A DNA stretch of 64,000 bases from Cryptomeria japonica (Eukaryota; Streptophyta; Pinopsida; Cupressales; Cupressaceae), in contig NC_081406.1 of the NCBI RefSeq assembly GCF_030272615.1, forward strand, positions 485,119,900 through 485,183,899, in the 5' to 3' direction. The notes under the pieces were generated by a model, which saw only the letters and a program-made list of their open reading frames with translations, ran no database searches and had not been told where the DNA came from. This document shows positions 33,951-45,850 of the stretch, in pieces. Numbering within the stretch: position 1 is the first letter of the stretch; each line of letters opens with the position of its first letter. The position numbers were made by a program, and so were the translations under genes.

Positions 33951-36859
33951 TGTAAAGACATAAATTATTATATATCCAAATAAGACATAATATACTCTTT
34001 ATTCATAAATAAACTCATAAATCAGATAATGTCTATTTCATTCAAAAATTTAACCCAAGCTTGTTAAATCGAAATAACAATAATAGATTTCAATAGAAGG
34101 AGGAAATTTTCATAAACAACGGAATGTATAAATATCTCATTACATATCTTTATACCATGCTTAGGCTTTTTATTGCCATGTATAATCGAAACATAAAAGA
34201 AAGAGAGAGCATCCGTTGATCTCCAATCTGAGTCACTTCAATTCACTACTTCAAATGAAGACGAGAACAAGAATCATGCACTTTTTCAGCCCAACCTTGA
34301 AGCTTACGCTTCCCCAAAATTCTTGGTCAATCAAGAATACCCGACCCTACACGAATTGGTTAGCAAAGAATTCAAAAGACAAGATGGAATCTGGTGCGTG
34401 CCTATATGATACATGCATTTTCATTTTTCTAATCCTATTAAGAAACAAGAAGGATTAATCAAGGATATGGTAGAGAGCATAAATAAAAGAACTCCATCTA
34501 TTTCAATAGTTTGTTCAATTGGATTACTCGGTCGAGTATAATCCCATGCATAGAAAAAATAGATAGTTTGGAAAAGCAAACTATTCTCTCTAGGATTCCA
34601 TATTCGGCACCCTTCCTGGAAGGTAACTTTCTCCATACACAAGCCTATCTAGTTGGGTTCATATAAATCAAGAATACAATTTCATAAAGAAAACAATCTT
34701 TTTGTCTAATAGAATTAACAACATTCCTATTACTTTCATTCATAACTAAAACATTCTTTCATGGAAGTACATTCACACATATTTGAAAACAATCTTTCAT
34801 TGATTAACTATCATGCAAATTTGATAAGCAAACATAATTTCATTTCTAAAGAAAAAAGTAAATCAACTAAATTTAAAATGAAAGCAGGTGTAGCACAAGT
34901 ATGAATATTTTCATATAAATGAGTTATATTGAGTACACATTCTTTAAAAGATTAATTATTGTAACGCATAAGCACTAAATACCATTCTTTAATAGTTAAC
35001 ATGCATGTTCATAGTTTTTTTTCATCCCATGTACCTCATAATGTATTCCCCTATCTAACTATTCAAAAGAATATTAAAGCAAATTTAATCTAATCATGAA
35101 ATGTCTTAATCAAATCCCTTTCTACTAACCATTGCACTATTTTACAACTTTCTCACTATCCTTTCTAAATTTATATTGACCAAAAATAGAAGTAGATCCT
35201 ACCTCCTTATGCTTTGTTACTGGCTTGAGGTGAAGTTCTTGCTTTCCTCCTCAAATCTGCCTACTCCTCTCTTGGATGATGTTTCACAATACTCTGTCGA
35301 TTCTTCTACTATTCCTCTCTTCTATTTCCTCTCTATTCTTCTTTCTATCTCTTTTCTAAAATTTCCTCTCTAATCTCTTTTATCGATCTTTTGTCGTTCT
35401 TCCTTTCTGATCTTCTTCCTATCTTCCTCTTTGTATTCTCTCGAGCCTTTGCTACTACTTATACTATTTTCCCTCTACATTAGCTACTGCATCTTTGGCT
35501 TAGACCTAGCCATGACTTCAACACCTTAGCTAAACACTAAAGGTTCCCTTAGTTTAGAACTCTAATTGTTGCATATTTGTCAATTGAACTACCTTCTATG
35601 GTTGACAGGTCTCTAACACCTATCCTCCACGTCTACTCTTTTCCTAGACTTAGCAAGAGTTTGTTTTAACCAACTAAGCATGATAATTAGTCACCGATCT
35701 TCCTACCTCTCATCTATCTACCTTGTCGACATGTCTATGGGTTTTTGGACTTTGACTGTTGTTCTCTGCAGTTGTGGAGAGCTGAGTCGACCACCTCTCA
35801 TCATGTATTGTGGAGAAGTTTGAGTTAACTATGGACTTCATAGCTAACACCATGGGAAGAGGGAGTTAACTGCCAAGTCGCCTACCGTGGGTCATGGAAG
35901 TTAACTTTAGACTTTGATATGTCGTGGATACTACATGCTAGGCCGACCTTGACTATCAACTTCTAACAGTCGATAACCAAACAAACTTGCCACCTTTGCT
36001 ATATGATGCATAAAACATGTTTATTAAAAACAATATAAACACGAATTTGATATATATATATATATATTAAAAAGACAATCTAGTAAATCAATAGGATATA
36101 TATATATATATTAAATCAATTTTATATATATCACATTTCACTTTATTGGATTTAATGTAAAAAGGATTAAAAGAAATATGATAATATATATACATGCATA
36201 TTTATAAACCTATCATTTTGAATTGACAAAATTATATTAATCACTTTAAAATACTACATAAATTATAAAACAATTATTGAAATTTCATGCATATGAATTC
36301 CATATAGTTGTAAGCATGTCAATCATAAATAAAAATTATATTTGAATTATCTTATACTAGAAACACTAAATCATCTTTAATAAGAACATTAATTTGATAT
36401 ATTTCATAATTCTAAATATCCAACTAATTTTCACTTTTATAGAGGAAATCAATGTAACGAGTACCAATTACTCATATCATTTTATTCAAAATCATGCATC
36501 GATGAAGTCACAAATGCACAAAAAAACTTTTCTACTGTGGTGTGTGAGATTCCTCAGTCTACCAAAGTCACAAGCTAAAACAACTCTACCTAAGTCTTGT
36601 TCTCGCCTTCAGTTTTGTTCACATGTTCCTACATTACTTGCACTCAATAATTCATCAGTAATGACGATCCCCATTAAAGATAATACTAGCCATCTAATTG
36701 CATATTGCATGAGTAAAGTACACAAATCATTTCTTATCATTTGCATACAAACTACATTATCATCGAAATAAACGTTCATATTCATTCCGATTTCTATTCA
36801 TAATAAATAGCCTACATTATTTTTCTAATAACATATTATTGAAATTATGGTTCGTGACA
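33951..36859 (-). repeat. 5' LTR of chromovirus F
   Basis: 2,909 bp, TGTAAAGACATAAATT...TTCGTGACA, aligned with 16942-19713. Pyrimidine-rich tract at about 35290-35450 (GA-rich on the element strand). AT microsatellites at about 36050-36068 and 36097-36110. The segment 36366-36515 is absent from the other LTR. Predicted ORFs are spurious. Confidence 0.92.
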
Positions 36860-36864
36860 CTTGG

Positions 36865-37216
36865 AAACTTTCTATATCTTTCCCTAAAATATTGTGTTTC
36901 AAATTTTCAAGTCTTTGTATCTTGCCCTAAGGTTGTTCACCTTAGTTCCACAAGTATTCTCAGGAGCAGTGGATTTAAGAGGTAACATTGTAACAGATTA
37001 TATTTACAATGTTTGATTCTCACTATGGTTTTTTCTTGCTTGATTTTTCCACATAAATCTAGTGTTCATTTTTTAGTTGCACATGTTTTATGCTTTCATG
37101 ATTTATTTCTATTGTGATTATTTAGTTGTGGTTTAAAGTTTAAAGATAAAAAATTAAGTACTTTTGAGGTCCGAACTGATTCACCCCCTCCTCTCAGTCA
37201 TGTGGTGTATTCAACA
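36865..37216 (+). mobile_element. 5' LTR of element A, last fragment (U5 end)
   Basis: Ends with a C-rich stretch (TTCACCCCCTCCTCTCAG, 37181-37198) and TTCAACA. A degenerate version of the conserved block (CTATGGTTTTTTCTTG...TTTTTCCACAT) lies near 37022-37053. Confidence 0.8.
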
Positions 37217-37218
37217 AT

Positions 37219-37230
37219 TGGTATAAGAGG
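37219..37230 (+). other. Primer-binding site of element A
   Basis: TGGTATAAGAGG, matching the initiator tRNA-Met site except for C-to-A and the last base; 2 bp inside the LTR. Confidence 0.8.
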
Positions 37231-37270
37231 AAATTTCCTCTTAAGAAGATTAACTACTTGAGGAAGGTCT

Positions 37271-38735
37271 ATGATAGCACAAGTTTACACATTTAGGGCT
37301 CCAAAGTTTGATGGGACAAACTATGCTAATTGGAGAGAAATAATGTAATATTATTTGGCTACTATGTCGACTAAGATTTGGGAAAGCATTAGAAATGGTT
37401 ATATTGCTTTACAAAATGCTCCTACAACCTCAGATGAAATCAAACACATGAGAGCAATACAAAGGCTATAGTTCCAATTGTCACTTGCTTGAATGATATA
37501 GTGTTCAAAAAAGTCTTAGGGACAAAGTTAGCTAAAGAGATTTGGGATAAGTTGAAGGGTGTGTTTGAAGGTGATGAGAAGACAGATCAAGCCAAGATCA
37601 AAAATCTAAAGCACAAGTTTGAGAATGTGAGAATGTATGATGATGAAAACATTGTAGGCTATATTCATTGAGTAAATGAAATTGTAAATTCTCTTCTAAG
37701 TGTTGGTGGATCAGTAGAAGAAAGTGATGTTGTAAGAAAGATAATGACAAAATTGCCCAAAAGCTATAAACTGAAGAAGTATGCTATTAAGGAAAGCCAT
37801 GACATGAATAAGTATATTGTGAATTAGCTCCTTGGTTCACTTTCTACCTTTGAGATTGCTAAATTTGATGACATCAAAAAGGAAAGGAGGGGAGTTGCAA
37901 ATTCAAAGACACAAAAATCCTAAAGAAGAAACAAAAGAGAGTGAAGACTTGGATGAGATTGAAGCAAACTTTGTAAGAAGATTGAGGAGAGGAACTGGCA
38001 AGTACAGAGCTAAGTTATCCCTAATGTGTTTTAATTGTGCAAGAATAGGCCATTATGGTTCTAGATGTATGTATAAGGAAGATTATGGTGTAAGACCTAA
38101 TGATGATAACAAAGAAAAGGAGAACTGTAGAGGGAATAACAGAGAAATCAGAAGAGATGATTAAGACAAGAAAACAAAGAGTTTTTATTCAACAAGGGCC
38201 TACTCATTTGAAAAAGAAAATGACAATGACTCAAATAAAGAATCCTTATTCCTTTCTATAGAAGAAAGTAATGGTGTATGGTCTACAAATTTAAAATATT
38301 AGAAATTAGTAAGTATGAAAACTTCTCTACATGCTAAATTAGAACCAAAGGCATGGATCATTGACTTCAGATTTTCAAACCATAAGATCGGTGAGAGAGA
38401 AGTTTATTAACCTTGAGAAATATGATGGTGGATCAGTTAAGTTTGCAGGAGAAGAGGATGTAACTATTTGTGGAAAAGGAGGCATCACTATTGATGGTAA
38501 GCATAATATTGATCATGTTTATTATGTTAAATGCTCGTCATAACCTACTGAGTGTGATTTACATGCATGAAAATGGTTATAAGGTTATATTTTAGGGATC
38601 TAGATGTGAAATCAAAAAATGGAGCTCTAGAAGATTAGTTGTAGAAAGTATAAGTACTAATACCAATGTCTACTGTATGAAGGACAATAATGAAGGCAAT
38701 TGTTTACTGGCGCAAGTTTGTAATCAAATTTAAGA
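37271..38735 (+). pseudogene. Copia gag and protease remnant (element A)
   Basis: Starts MIAQVYTFRAPKFDGTNYAN. Gag helices follow (LAKEIWDKLKGVFEGDEKTD; KHKFENVRMYDDENIVGY), then a zinc knuckle CFNCARIGHYGSRC (about 38028). Next is a protease start AWIID (about 38352) in which the expected Ser-Gly is lost by frameshift, then VTICGKGGITIDGKHNIDHV and a GAG_pre-integrase-like segment (LVVESISTNTNVYCMK). At least three frame changes and about ten stops. No integrase or reverse transcriptase follows, so the pol body is deleted or was never present. Confidence 0.85.
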
Positions 38736-38984
38736 TGCATCTATGAATGTGGCTACCCCTGCCAATGTAATAAAGATGAATGATTTGGAAGATAAAAGTT
38801 GGGCAAAGATGGTGGGAAAATAATTAAATCTTACAAAGGAAAGTTGGACAATGTACCTATCCCTACAAATAAGAATCTAGAAGAAGACTAGTGGGAGTTC
38901 GTAAAAAAGTAGAGTGAGGCTGATAAAGAAAAAGTCATGAATAATGTGAGGAACTCTAGTCAGATCCAAAACAAGAAAGTTTCA

Positions 38985-39532
38985 TGCTCATCCCGCTCAA
39001 ATCAAATACTTATAAACTTTTAATGCTAGTTATTTTCCATGCTGTAAGTTTAGACATAGACCTAGTGAATGTAGAAATCAGATCAGATCTCAACTATTTA
39101 ATGGTCAATGCTATAACTGTAACAAGGTTGGTCATAAGGCTAATGAGTGTAGAAGTAGGATGATGTGGAAATTGAATAATGTTCAGTCTTTCGTTGGACA
39201 TTATTATAGTTGCAATATTTTGGGTCATAAGGCTATTGAGTGCAGAGGTGTTATCAAAAGGAGTGTAAGTATCAAAAGAGATAGATGTGTTAGAACAAAT
39301 TGAAATGTTTAGACTCAAGGTTTGGTATGTTATAATTCTATCAAACCTAGACATATTGCCAAATTTTGCATAGGAAGAAGTGGGAAGAGTATTTTGGTAA
39401 AGAAAATTGATGTAAATATAGAAAAGGAGAAGATGAAAAAGATATGGGTGAAGGAATCAGATGCAAAGGTGGAAGAGAAATGTGAGGATGGGTACACACC
39501 CTCTAGTGGTGTTGACACTTCTTCTCGTAACT
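38985..39532 (+). pseudogene. Second zinc-knuckle array (element A)
   Basis: About 250 bp after the protease remnant, four more knuckle-like motifs occur: a degenerate CCKFRHRPSEC, CYNCNKVGHKANEC, YYSCNILGHKAIEC and CYNSIKPRHIAKFC. A charged tail follows (KEKMKKIWVKESDAKVEE) with a stop at about 39532. The order and tail match the gag-like gene of element D. Three stops near 39300 break it. It may be the C-terminal end of a gag joined in by rearrangement. Confidence 0.7.
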
Positions 39533-39534
39533 AG

Positions 39535-40206
39535 ACAATAGGTATTATTTGAGGGGGAGAGAAAAATGAAGTTATTATGATGCCCCCCTTACGAATTGGT
39601 ACTGAAAAATATTTACAGCATGATAGAGATTTTAATGTCTACCTCATCATTAGTGAGGATCCAAAAGTCCACAAATAATGGATCATACATATAGATGAAT
39701 ATTTTTTTAATATCTAGGCCCTTGGAAGCTACTGCATTGATGATGGTCTAGAAGAAAACTCTAATATTACAAGAATGAAATAGGAAGAAATGACTAAAGA
39801 TAATGTTGCTAGAACTATCCCAATAGATTCAAGAGGAGATGGCAAAAATTCTGATGACAAAAAGGGAAGGTGTATCTATTTAGGGTGAGCCATATGGTGT
39901 TGTTTTGGTTTCCTAGATTCATGTTATTTCTTCTCTCAGGGATAGTAGATAAAAATGAGGCTTTTGAGATCTTCATTAGGGGAGTAATGTTATCTCTTTC
40001 TATATTTCATATGTGTTGTATTCATTGGGAGAAAGTGTTTCAATTAAAGGTAGAACTATTCAAATTTTTGTTTGTTTTCTTTGATGTCAAAGGGGGACAA
40101 AATTTAGTATGGTGCCCTTTGTCCTTACTGTCAAAGGGGAAGAGGTATATAGGTTGATTTTAATTGTCTTTGCTATTAGTGGTACACATGTGTTGCCATT
40201 AATAAC
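39535..40206 (+). other. 3' region of element A
   Basis: Between the last coding remnant and the polypurine tract. Two internal tract copies (AAAGGGGGACAAAA at about 40089 and AAAGGGGAAGAGG at about 40132), each preceded by a GATGTC or ACTGTC sequence. ORFs at 39870-40312 have no recognisable features. Confidence 0.6.
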
Positions 40207-40218
40207 AAAGGGGGAGAA
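40207..40218 (+). other. Polypurine tract of element A
   Basis: AAAGGGGGAGAA directly before the LTR start TGTTGG at 40219. Confidence 0.8.
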
Positions 40219-40417
40219 TGTTGGAAAATTGATTTGTGCCTTGTTGTCATTGATGTCAACCTATCTTATGTTTTCATTGATGTCAACCTATCTTATATTG
40301 ATATTGAAGTAATAATAGTATAGAAAATGTTTCAATATGCAGGGAAGGATAATTTTGTAATGTGTTGAGTCTTTTGATTTGCAGGAAATAATATTTATGT
40401 GATCTAGTATTACCACT
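40219..40417 (+). repeat. 3' LTR of element A, first part
   Basis: TGTTGGAAAATTGATTTGTGCC..., homologous to 13095-13274; interrupted at 40418 by Gypsy element J. The rest lies right of the window. Confidence 0.85.
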
Positions 40418-41872
40418 TGTAGACACCTAAATCTACACACTTAATTAAATAAATTTTATTTATTTAATTATCACTTATCCAACCCATTAATTAAATTAAG
40501 ATTTAATTAATGTCTCATTTCTTATATTTTAACTATTAATCAAATTTAATATTTGCTTAATTAACTTTTCTTCTATTAATTAAATAAATCATATTTATTC
40601 AATTAAATCCCCTTTCCACATTTAATTCAATTTACATTTGATTAAATTCATCTTCTGATATAAATGAATAAATATTTATTTATAAATTACCCTCCCACTT
40701 GTGTTTCCCTACAAATGCAAGTTGCACCCATTAATTGAAATAAATCATTTTAGTTTAATTAAAAAACCTAATATCCTCTCACTTGCATTCTCCTAACAAA
40801 TCCACTTGCATGCCTATACCCCTTCTATATTCTTCTAAACTATCTTAATTAGCCTAATCCCCCCTTAAGCATTTGCACAATCCGTAAGAGAATGCCACTT
40901 CTCAAAAACCCCCAAAGTCTTCATAAACCATTATAGACTTTGTGTCTCCAAGAAGTTAACCCTTAAAGTATCCATAACCATTGAGGTTAACTTAACCTCA
41001 ACCTTTGGTTAGAGACTTTCTCTTTAACTTAACCCTTATCTAACCCATGGGTCTCTTCAAGCACTCATTGATTTGACCCTAGTTATCCTATTACCCCTTG
41101 CACAAGAGTTTATCCTTTGGGTAAAAGCATTATCCAACAACTCAACCGTAACCTTACCTCCAAAGGTAACCACCATGTCTTCTTAGGCATTTAATGCATC
41201 TTACATCTCCTCTCAAGCCTCCTCATAGTGACACTTGTCAGCCTAGGATTGGGTTGAAAATCTCAAAAGGATTCAAGATCATTCAATCCTAACCCTTGTT
41301 AACATTACTCAATCTTAACCCTCCAATTGCCCATTTCTTCTATAAATAGGCTTCATTTCGTTCATTATGAAGAATCCAAGTCTTCATGCATCTAAGTTAT
41401 AGTCTCATTTCATCAAGCATTTTAGCCTCTCTTTGATAATATCAATTAGATCATTTTAGTAGCATTATAATCTTAGAATAATCATGTTTAGCATATCATA
41501 GCATATTATGTTAGTGATAGATCATCTTAAAACCATTTTCATGCTAATTTAACTTCATATCAATATCATCATCATTGCAAAATATCATTATCTAGTTTCA
41601 TATTAAAATAATTCACTAAGATCTTAGTTGCATAGCATTTAGATATTTGATCATATATCCCTCATTCTTTAGGTAGTCATCCTAAAGATCAAGTGCTCAT
41701 CCAAGTTGAGAGCCACCTTGATTTGAAGGATCCTTGGAGATAGAGAACAATACAATCTTAGAAGATGGATGATTTAGCTTGCTTTGTCATTTAGATATTT
41801 ATTTTGTTATGTTTCATTGGTATACTTGCTTGTCTATGTTGTTTATTGGGTAACCCTCATTTCAGGTATACA
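40418..41872 (+). repeat. 5' LTR of element J
   Basis: 1,455 bp, from TGTAGACACCTAAATC to GGTATACA. AT-rich. The first 22 bp hold an inverted repeat TGTAGA/TCTACA. Related to the LTR of L. No genes. Confidence 0.85.
41341..41348 (+). promoter_or_regulatory. TATA box of element J LTR
   Basis: TATAAATA in the context CTATAAATAGG. The same motif occurs at the aligned place in L (53094-53101), supporting a real promoter. Confidence 0.65.
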
Positions 41873-41876
41873 TTTT

Positions 41877-41901
41877 TGGCACCCACCGTGGGACTCGAAC
41901 C
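41877..41901 (+). other. Primer-binding site of element J, long tRNA match
   Basis: TGGCACCCACCGTGGGACTC plus GAACC. Its complement folds as the 3' part of a tRNA: CCA end, acceptor strand, T-stem and a TTCGAGT T-loop. The tRNA is not initiator Met; I cannot name the isoacceptor. Confidence 0.75.
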
Positions 41902-41944
41902 AACGAATTCTAACAAATTTTTCCATAGGTTCACGCCAAGAAAG

Positions 41945-42112
41945 TTTTAGCGCATATAATTTTTTTCCTGTAGAGCATGAATACCTTATTTTAGTGCATA
42001 TAACTTCTATTTTGGTGCATAAGGTCATAGTTCTAGTGCATATAACATCTCTTCTGATGCATATAACTTATGTTTGGCGCATACTAATTTTATTTTAGTG
42101 CATAGTGTTTGT
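41945..42112 (+). repeat. Degenerate GCGCATATAA repeats in the leader of J
   Basis: About seven imperfect copies of TTTTAG(C/T)GCATATAACTT spaced 15-35 bp apart, directly after the primer-binding site. Element L has a different GCGC repeat in the same place. The remaining leader (42113-42733) is AT-rich with AAAAAGAAC repeats and no gene. Confidence 0.7.
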
Positions 42113-42733
42113 TTTAGCTAATTTGACATAGAGAGTAGGAAAAATTGGTAACAAATTGAAATTTAGGCTTGTGAAGCCCACCATCAAGATGAATTGCTAC
42201 TAACTGGTTTTTGTAGGTCTGACAGTGATTTTTGCAGGTTCCAAGCGAGTTAATTTTAATCTTTTTTACTTGATTTCTTTCAAGTTAGTAAAAATAATTC
42301 ACTTCCTTTTTACAAAGGGTTAAAAAGAACTCAATATTTTAATTTGGTACAATTAAAAGGAACCTCATTCTCATTTTTGGGCTTTAAAAAGAATCAAACC
42401 TTTCTTTCTTGCAAGCATAAAAAGAACAACAAATTTCACAATAGTTTTTGAAAGGTAGGATCATCTTCATTTGGGCTTTAAAAATAGCCAACAATATTTC
42501 AATTCTTGTAAAGATTAAAAATAACAATCAATTCTATTCTTACAAGTAAAAAGAACAAGCCACCCTTTTTATTTAGCATGCGATTTTACTTTGTTAACCA
42601 CATGATTTCTTTTGTTGACCAGGTTTGCTTTCAAGTTCAAATAATTGCTATGTTGGGCTAAAATGAACACCATGCTTGTTGGAGAAACATCTCCAAATAG
42701 AGGTTAGAAAACCATTGCTATGAAGGATTAAAA

Positions 42734-43668
42734 TGTTGGAATCCAATAACACGAAGAGGGGGGGGAATCAGTGTTCTACCGATATGATCAATTTTAACCT
42801 TATTAAAGCATGCATACACCAACCGGTATATCAGTACACATAGAATTGAAATAAGTAAAGTAACCAATAAGAAAATCACACAAATGAATACCATAACACA
42901 CAAAATTATACGTGGAAAACCTCAAAGAGGAAAAACCATGGTGGGATTTGTGACCCACAATATCAATCCACTAGCCATATGAAGAGATATTACAAAATAT
43001 AGGGGCTTGCACTTGCAGGAAGACTTACAACCTAGAGCACACTACTCAATCACAAAAGGAGCCTCACTGACTACATATAAATCTAGACTACAATCCAGAG
43101 AAATGAATGAACTGCTAAGATAACATCTTCTATTCCTAAATACAGTTCTAGTTAAGCTCTGTCTGTTTTGATCTTCAACCCTAAACCCTTTACCAGAATA
43201 ACCCTTTACAATAATATCCTCTCATACATAATCTCTCTCATATATTTTGCATCTGCTATCCATCCATATTCACATCCTTATTATCATCATCATCATATAT
43301 CAAAATGATCTAATCCAACTGACCTATATACCCTATATAAGTTATCATGCCTTATGTCAGCTTACAAAGATAATTACAATGTCAATATACATGTCAACTA
43401 GATAACATAAATACATGAATAGCAAAAAAAATTGCCGATGCAAGATCCAAAAGATGTCGGCCTTCAATACTGATAATCTGATTCTAAACCATGTCAGTCT
43501 GCATTGCCGGTAACCAAAGAAATCCTTCCACCCTACCGGTGCCGGTGAAGTGTTTGTGAAGTGCCTGCCAGTACATAACTGAACTAAAACATGAAGCCGG
43601 AACAAGATACCATGTTTCCATCAATGACAACATACTGAAACCAACCAATTGAGTGTCAATTGCCAACA
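42734..43668 (-). repeat. 3' LTR of element K
   Basis: 935 bp, TGTTGGAATCC...ATTGCCAACA on the plus strand. C-rich end and conserved block (about 42911-42961) as in D. Several GCCGGT motifs at 43505-43600. Confidence 0.88.
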
Positions 43669-43682
43669 ATCTCCCCTTTTGG
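43669..43682 (-). other. Polypurine tract of element K
   Basis: Element strand CCAAAAGGGGAGAT abutting the LTR. Further C-rich tracts lie at about 43751, 43811 and 43856 on the plus strand. Confidence 0.8.
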
Positions 43683-44026
43683 CATTGATGGCAAAACTCA
43701 TGTGAAAAATGATCATGGTTTCATCTGTCGGTTTCATCTTGAGCCTGCTCCCCCTGAGCTAAATATCCATTAATACAAAATAATCCATATTTCCATAGTT
43801 TCCCATGTCTCCCCCTAATGTATATAACTCCCTTTTTCTTTTTCACATCTATATCACTCCCCCTTTGTCATCAATGTCATCAAAAATTTCAAAAAGAATA
43901 CCAAAAATCCAAAACCGGGATGAAGAATGAAAAGACTACAATGAATATCCCAAAAATACCTTATCAGAGCTTAATATATTTGAAAATATCCATATATGCC
44001 TTCTCCAATAGCTCAAAATAAGTATC

Positions 44027-45850
44027 TCAACCAGATTTGAAAGTGCCAGAAATAGATACAAGTCCATTTAGCATATGGGAAAATGACTCTTTCTCATTTA
44101 ACTCTGTCGGTGTGGGCTTACCAACCATATCCATACACTCCTTATGTACACTAAGTTAATCCAACTGGGGACTCACCAAACCTCTAAGAATTCTGGCTCT
44201 TCTTATGATTTTGTCTTTTTCTTTCTAAAGAACAAAAATTTGAGCTTCCAAAACCAAAATCTGACCATCAATGGATGTAAGCAATGAAGTCAATCCATCA
44301 AAAGAATTGGCTATACTTGCAATTTTCTCATAAGATTCCTTAATCTTCTTATCCAAATTAAATGTAAGAACATCTATGTTACAACATAATCTGTAAATAT
44401 TTGTACACTACTTTAAAGAATTGTCTATCAATTTCAACCTTTCATTAATCTTCTTTCTCTGAGACTCAATGACTTGATCAAATGTAGCTCTTTTTGATTG
44501 TGTGAACCTCTCCAGTGCTTGCCGGTTTGATATCTGTTGCAAGGATTGAAAATCCATTGAAATGTGTTTTGTAATTGTCTTAAGCTTTCCGGATGGGCTC
44601 GCTTCTCTGTCAAACTTGCACTCTGGGACTAGTCTATGCAAAACAGTGATAGACTGATCAATAATCCCTTTATCCATAGATCCCTCCTTCATCATTTTCT
44701 GTGCAACCATCATCATGAGTTCAATAGAGCTCATCTCGGTTATTCTTTTCTTTTCAACCTGCGAGGTGTCAATTGACAACAGTGATGGACTCACTACCGA
44801 TTCCCTGCCAGATTCCCCTTTCTTCTCCTCTGATGTTTTAACCTTTATAGCTTCCTCATTTTCACCAGTGGCTTCGCCACTTGGTGTAGTCTCAGTAACT
44901 ATCGGTTCCTCCCTAGGAATTGTAACCTCAACCTATACATTTGTATCCAGAGGACTATTGTCCTCAACATTAGAATCCTGTACATTATCAACCTTTACAC
45001 TCTCTATATTTGTCGGTATCTCAACATTTTCCTGTACATTTATATCTACCCGGGGCTTAATTTCCACTATCTTAATGTTTTTCAAAATTTAGGGTGAAGT
45101 ACCCATAATGCCCTTTCCTTTTCCTTCAACTGGGATGTTTGTAGTATCTTTCTTAGATTTTGGTGAAGTATAAAAACCACGGTTCTCTTCAAAGAACTTA
45201 ACCCATGCCTTATGGGTCTCTTTGATTATCTCATTTACCCTTCCTAACATAAGACTGATTATTCTATTTTTGCTGTTAAAGATTTTCCTATCTGCCACCT
45301 CAAGTGTCCTATCCATCTGCTCTGGAGCAATAGAAACACAAATAGATAACAACTCTTGTATCGTTATATGCTTGTCCTCTTGCATTGCTGATAGTCTCCT
45401 AGCATCTAACATATCATATAATTCTGTCGGCATTTGGTTTTCAATTTCTATCAAGGCTTTCTTATAAATATCCAAATATAACAATACTGCTTCCTCTACC
45501 TCACTTTGTTCGTCATCCTCTAAATGTTCATAATAAAACTGTACATTCTTTAACATACCATCCTTAGTAATCTCATTAACTAACTTTTCACAAGTCTTTG
45601 GTGGAATGATAGTTACATTACGAGATTCAATTGCCAGATCAAAGTCATCCTTCTTCTTTCTCCTTCCAGTATTGGATGGGCCTGAAGGTGTTACTTTTGG
45701 TGCTTTCTTTTGTGCCGGTAAGTTGAATGTAACTTTCCTAACAAGTTTCTTTTTAGCCTCTACCTTGGTTTTTTCTATTTTCTTCCTTATAACCCTTTTG
45801 AAAGCTAGGGGTGTGTCATCCTCACATGTAGACTCTGCTGCAATAGGCTC
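44027..45850 (-). pseudogene. Cargo ORF of element K, homologue of the long ORF in D
   Basis: About 600 codons in one frame with only a few stops (about 45090, 44935, 44408 and 44245). It lacks the N-terminal part, which lies beyond L. Visible order: a basic stretch (KKLVRKVTFNLPAQKKAP); a helical block matching D (for example LLYLDIYKKALIEIENQMP beside D's LHLDIYKKFLMEVFDEIPN, and LMLGRVNEI beside LMAGRVNEV); an acidic linker shorter than in D; and a helical C terminus ending in coiled coil. Preserved order and position in two separate elements argue that this is a real protein. Function unknown. Confidence 0.75.

Larger units (their letters stand above)
16942..36859 (-). mobile_element. Element F: minus-strand chromovirus-type Gypsy retrotransposon
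   Basis: Complete Gypsy element bounded by LTRs 16942-19713 and 33951-36859 and a perfect target duplication cttgg (16937-16941 and 36860-36864). Domain order on the minus strand is 5' ORF, gag, protease, reverse transcriptase, RNase H, integrase, chromodomain. It was later hit by G, H and I. Without them it is about 10.9 kb, over half of it LTR. All genes are broken. Confidence 0.93.
40418..42733 (+). mobile_element. Element J: plus-strand Gypsy-type element, 5' LTR and leader
   Basis: LTR, primer-binding site and 5' leader of a large element interrupted by K at 42734. It is related along its length to element L, whose gag identifies the pair as Gypsy. No coding region of J is inside the window. 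Confidence 0.8.
42734..45850 (-). mobile_element. Element K: minus-strand relative of element D, 5' part cut off
   Basis: 3' LTR plus the cargo ORF of a Copia-like element inserted in J's leader. At 45850 it is interrupted by the LTR of L, so its gag and 5' LTR lie right of the window. Possible left target site taaaa (42729-42733). Confidence 0.85.

Noticed and set aside
41877-41901. Possible tRNA gene fragment
   Set aside because: Only the 3' portion of a tRNA is present, in antisense, at the exact place of a primer-binding site; no full cloverleaf is present.
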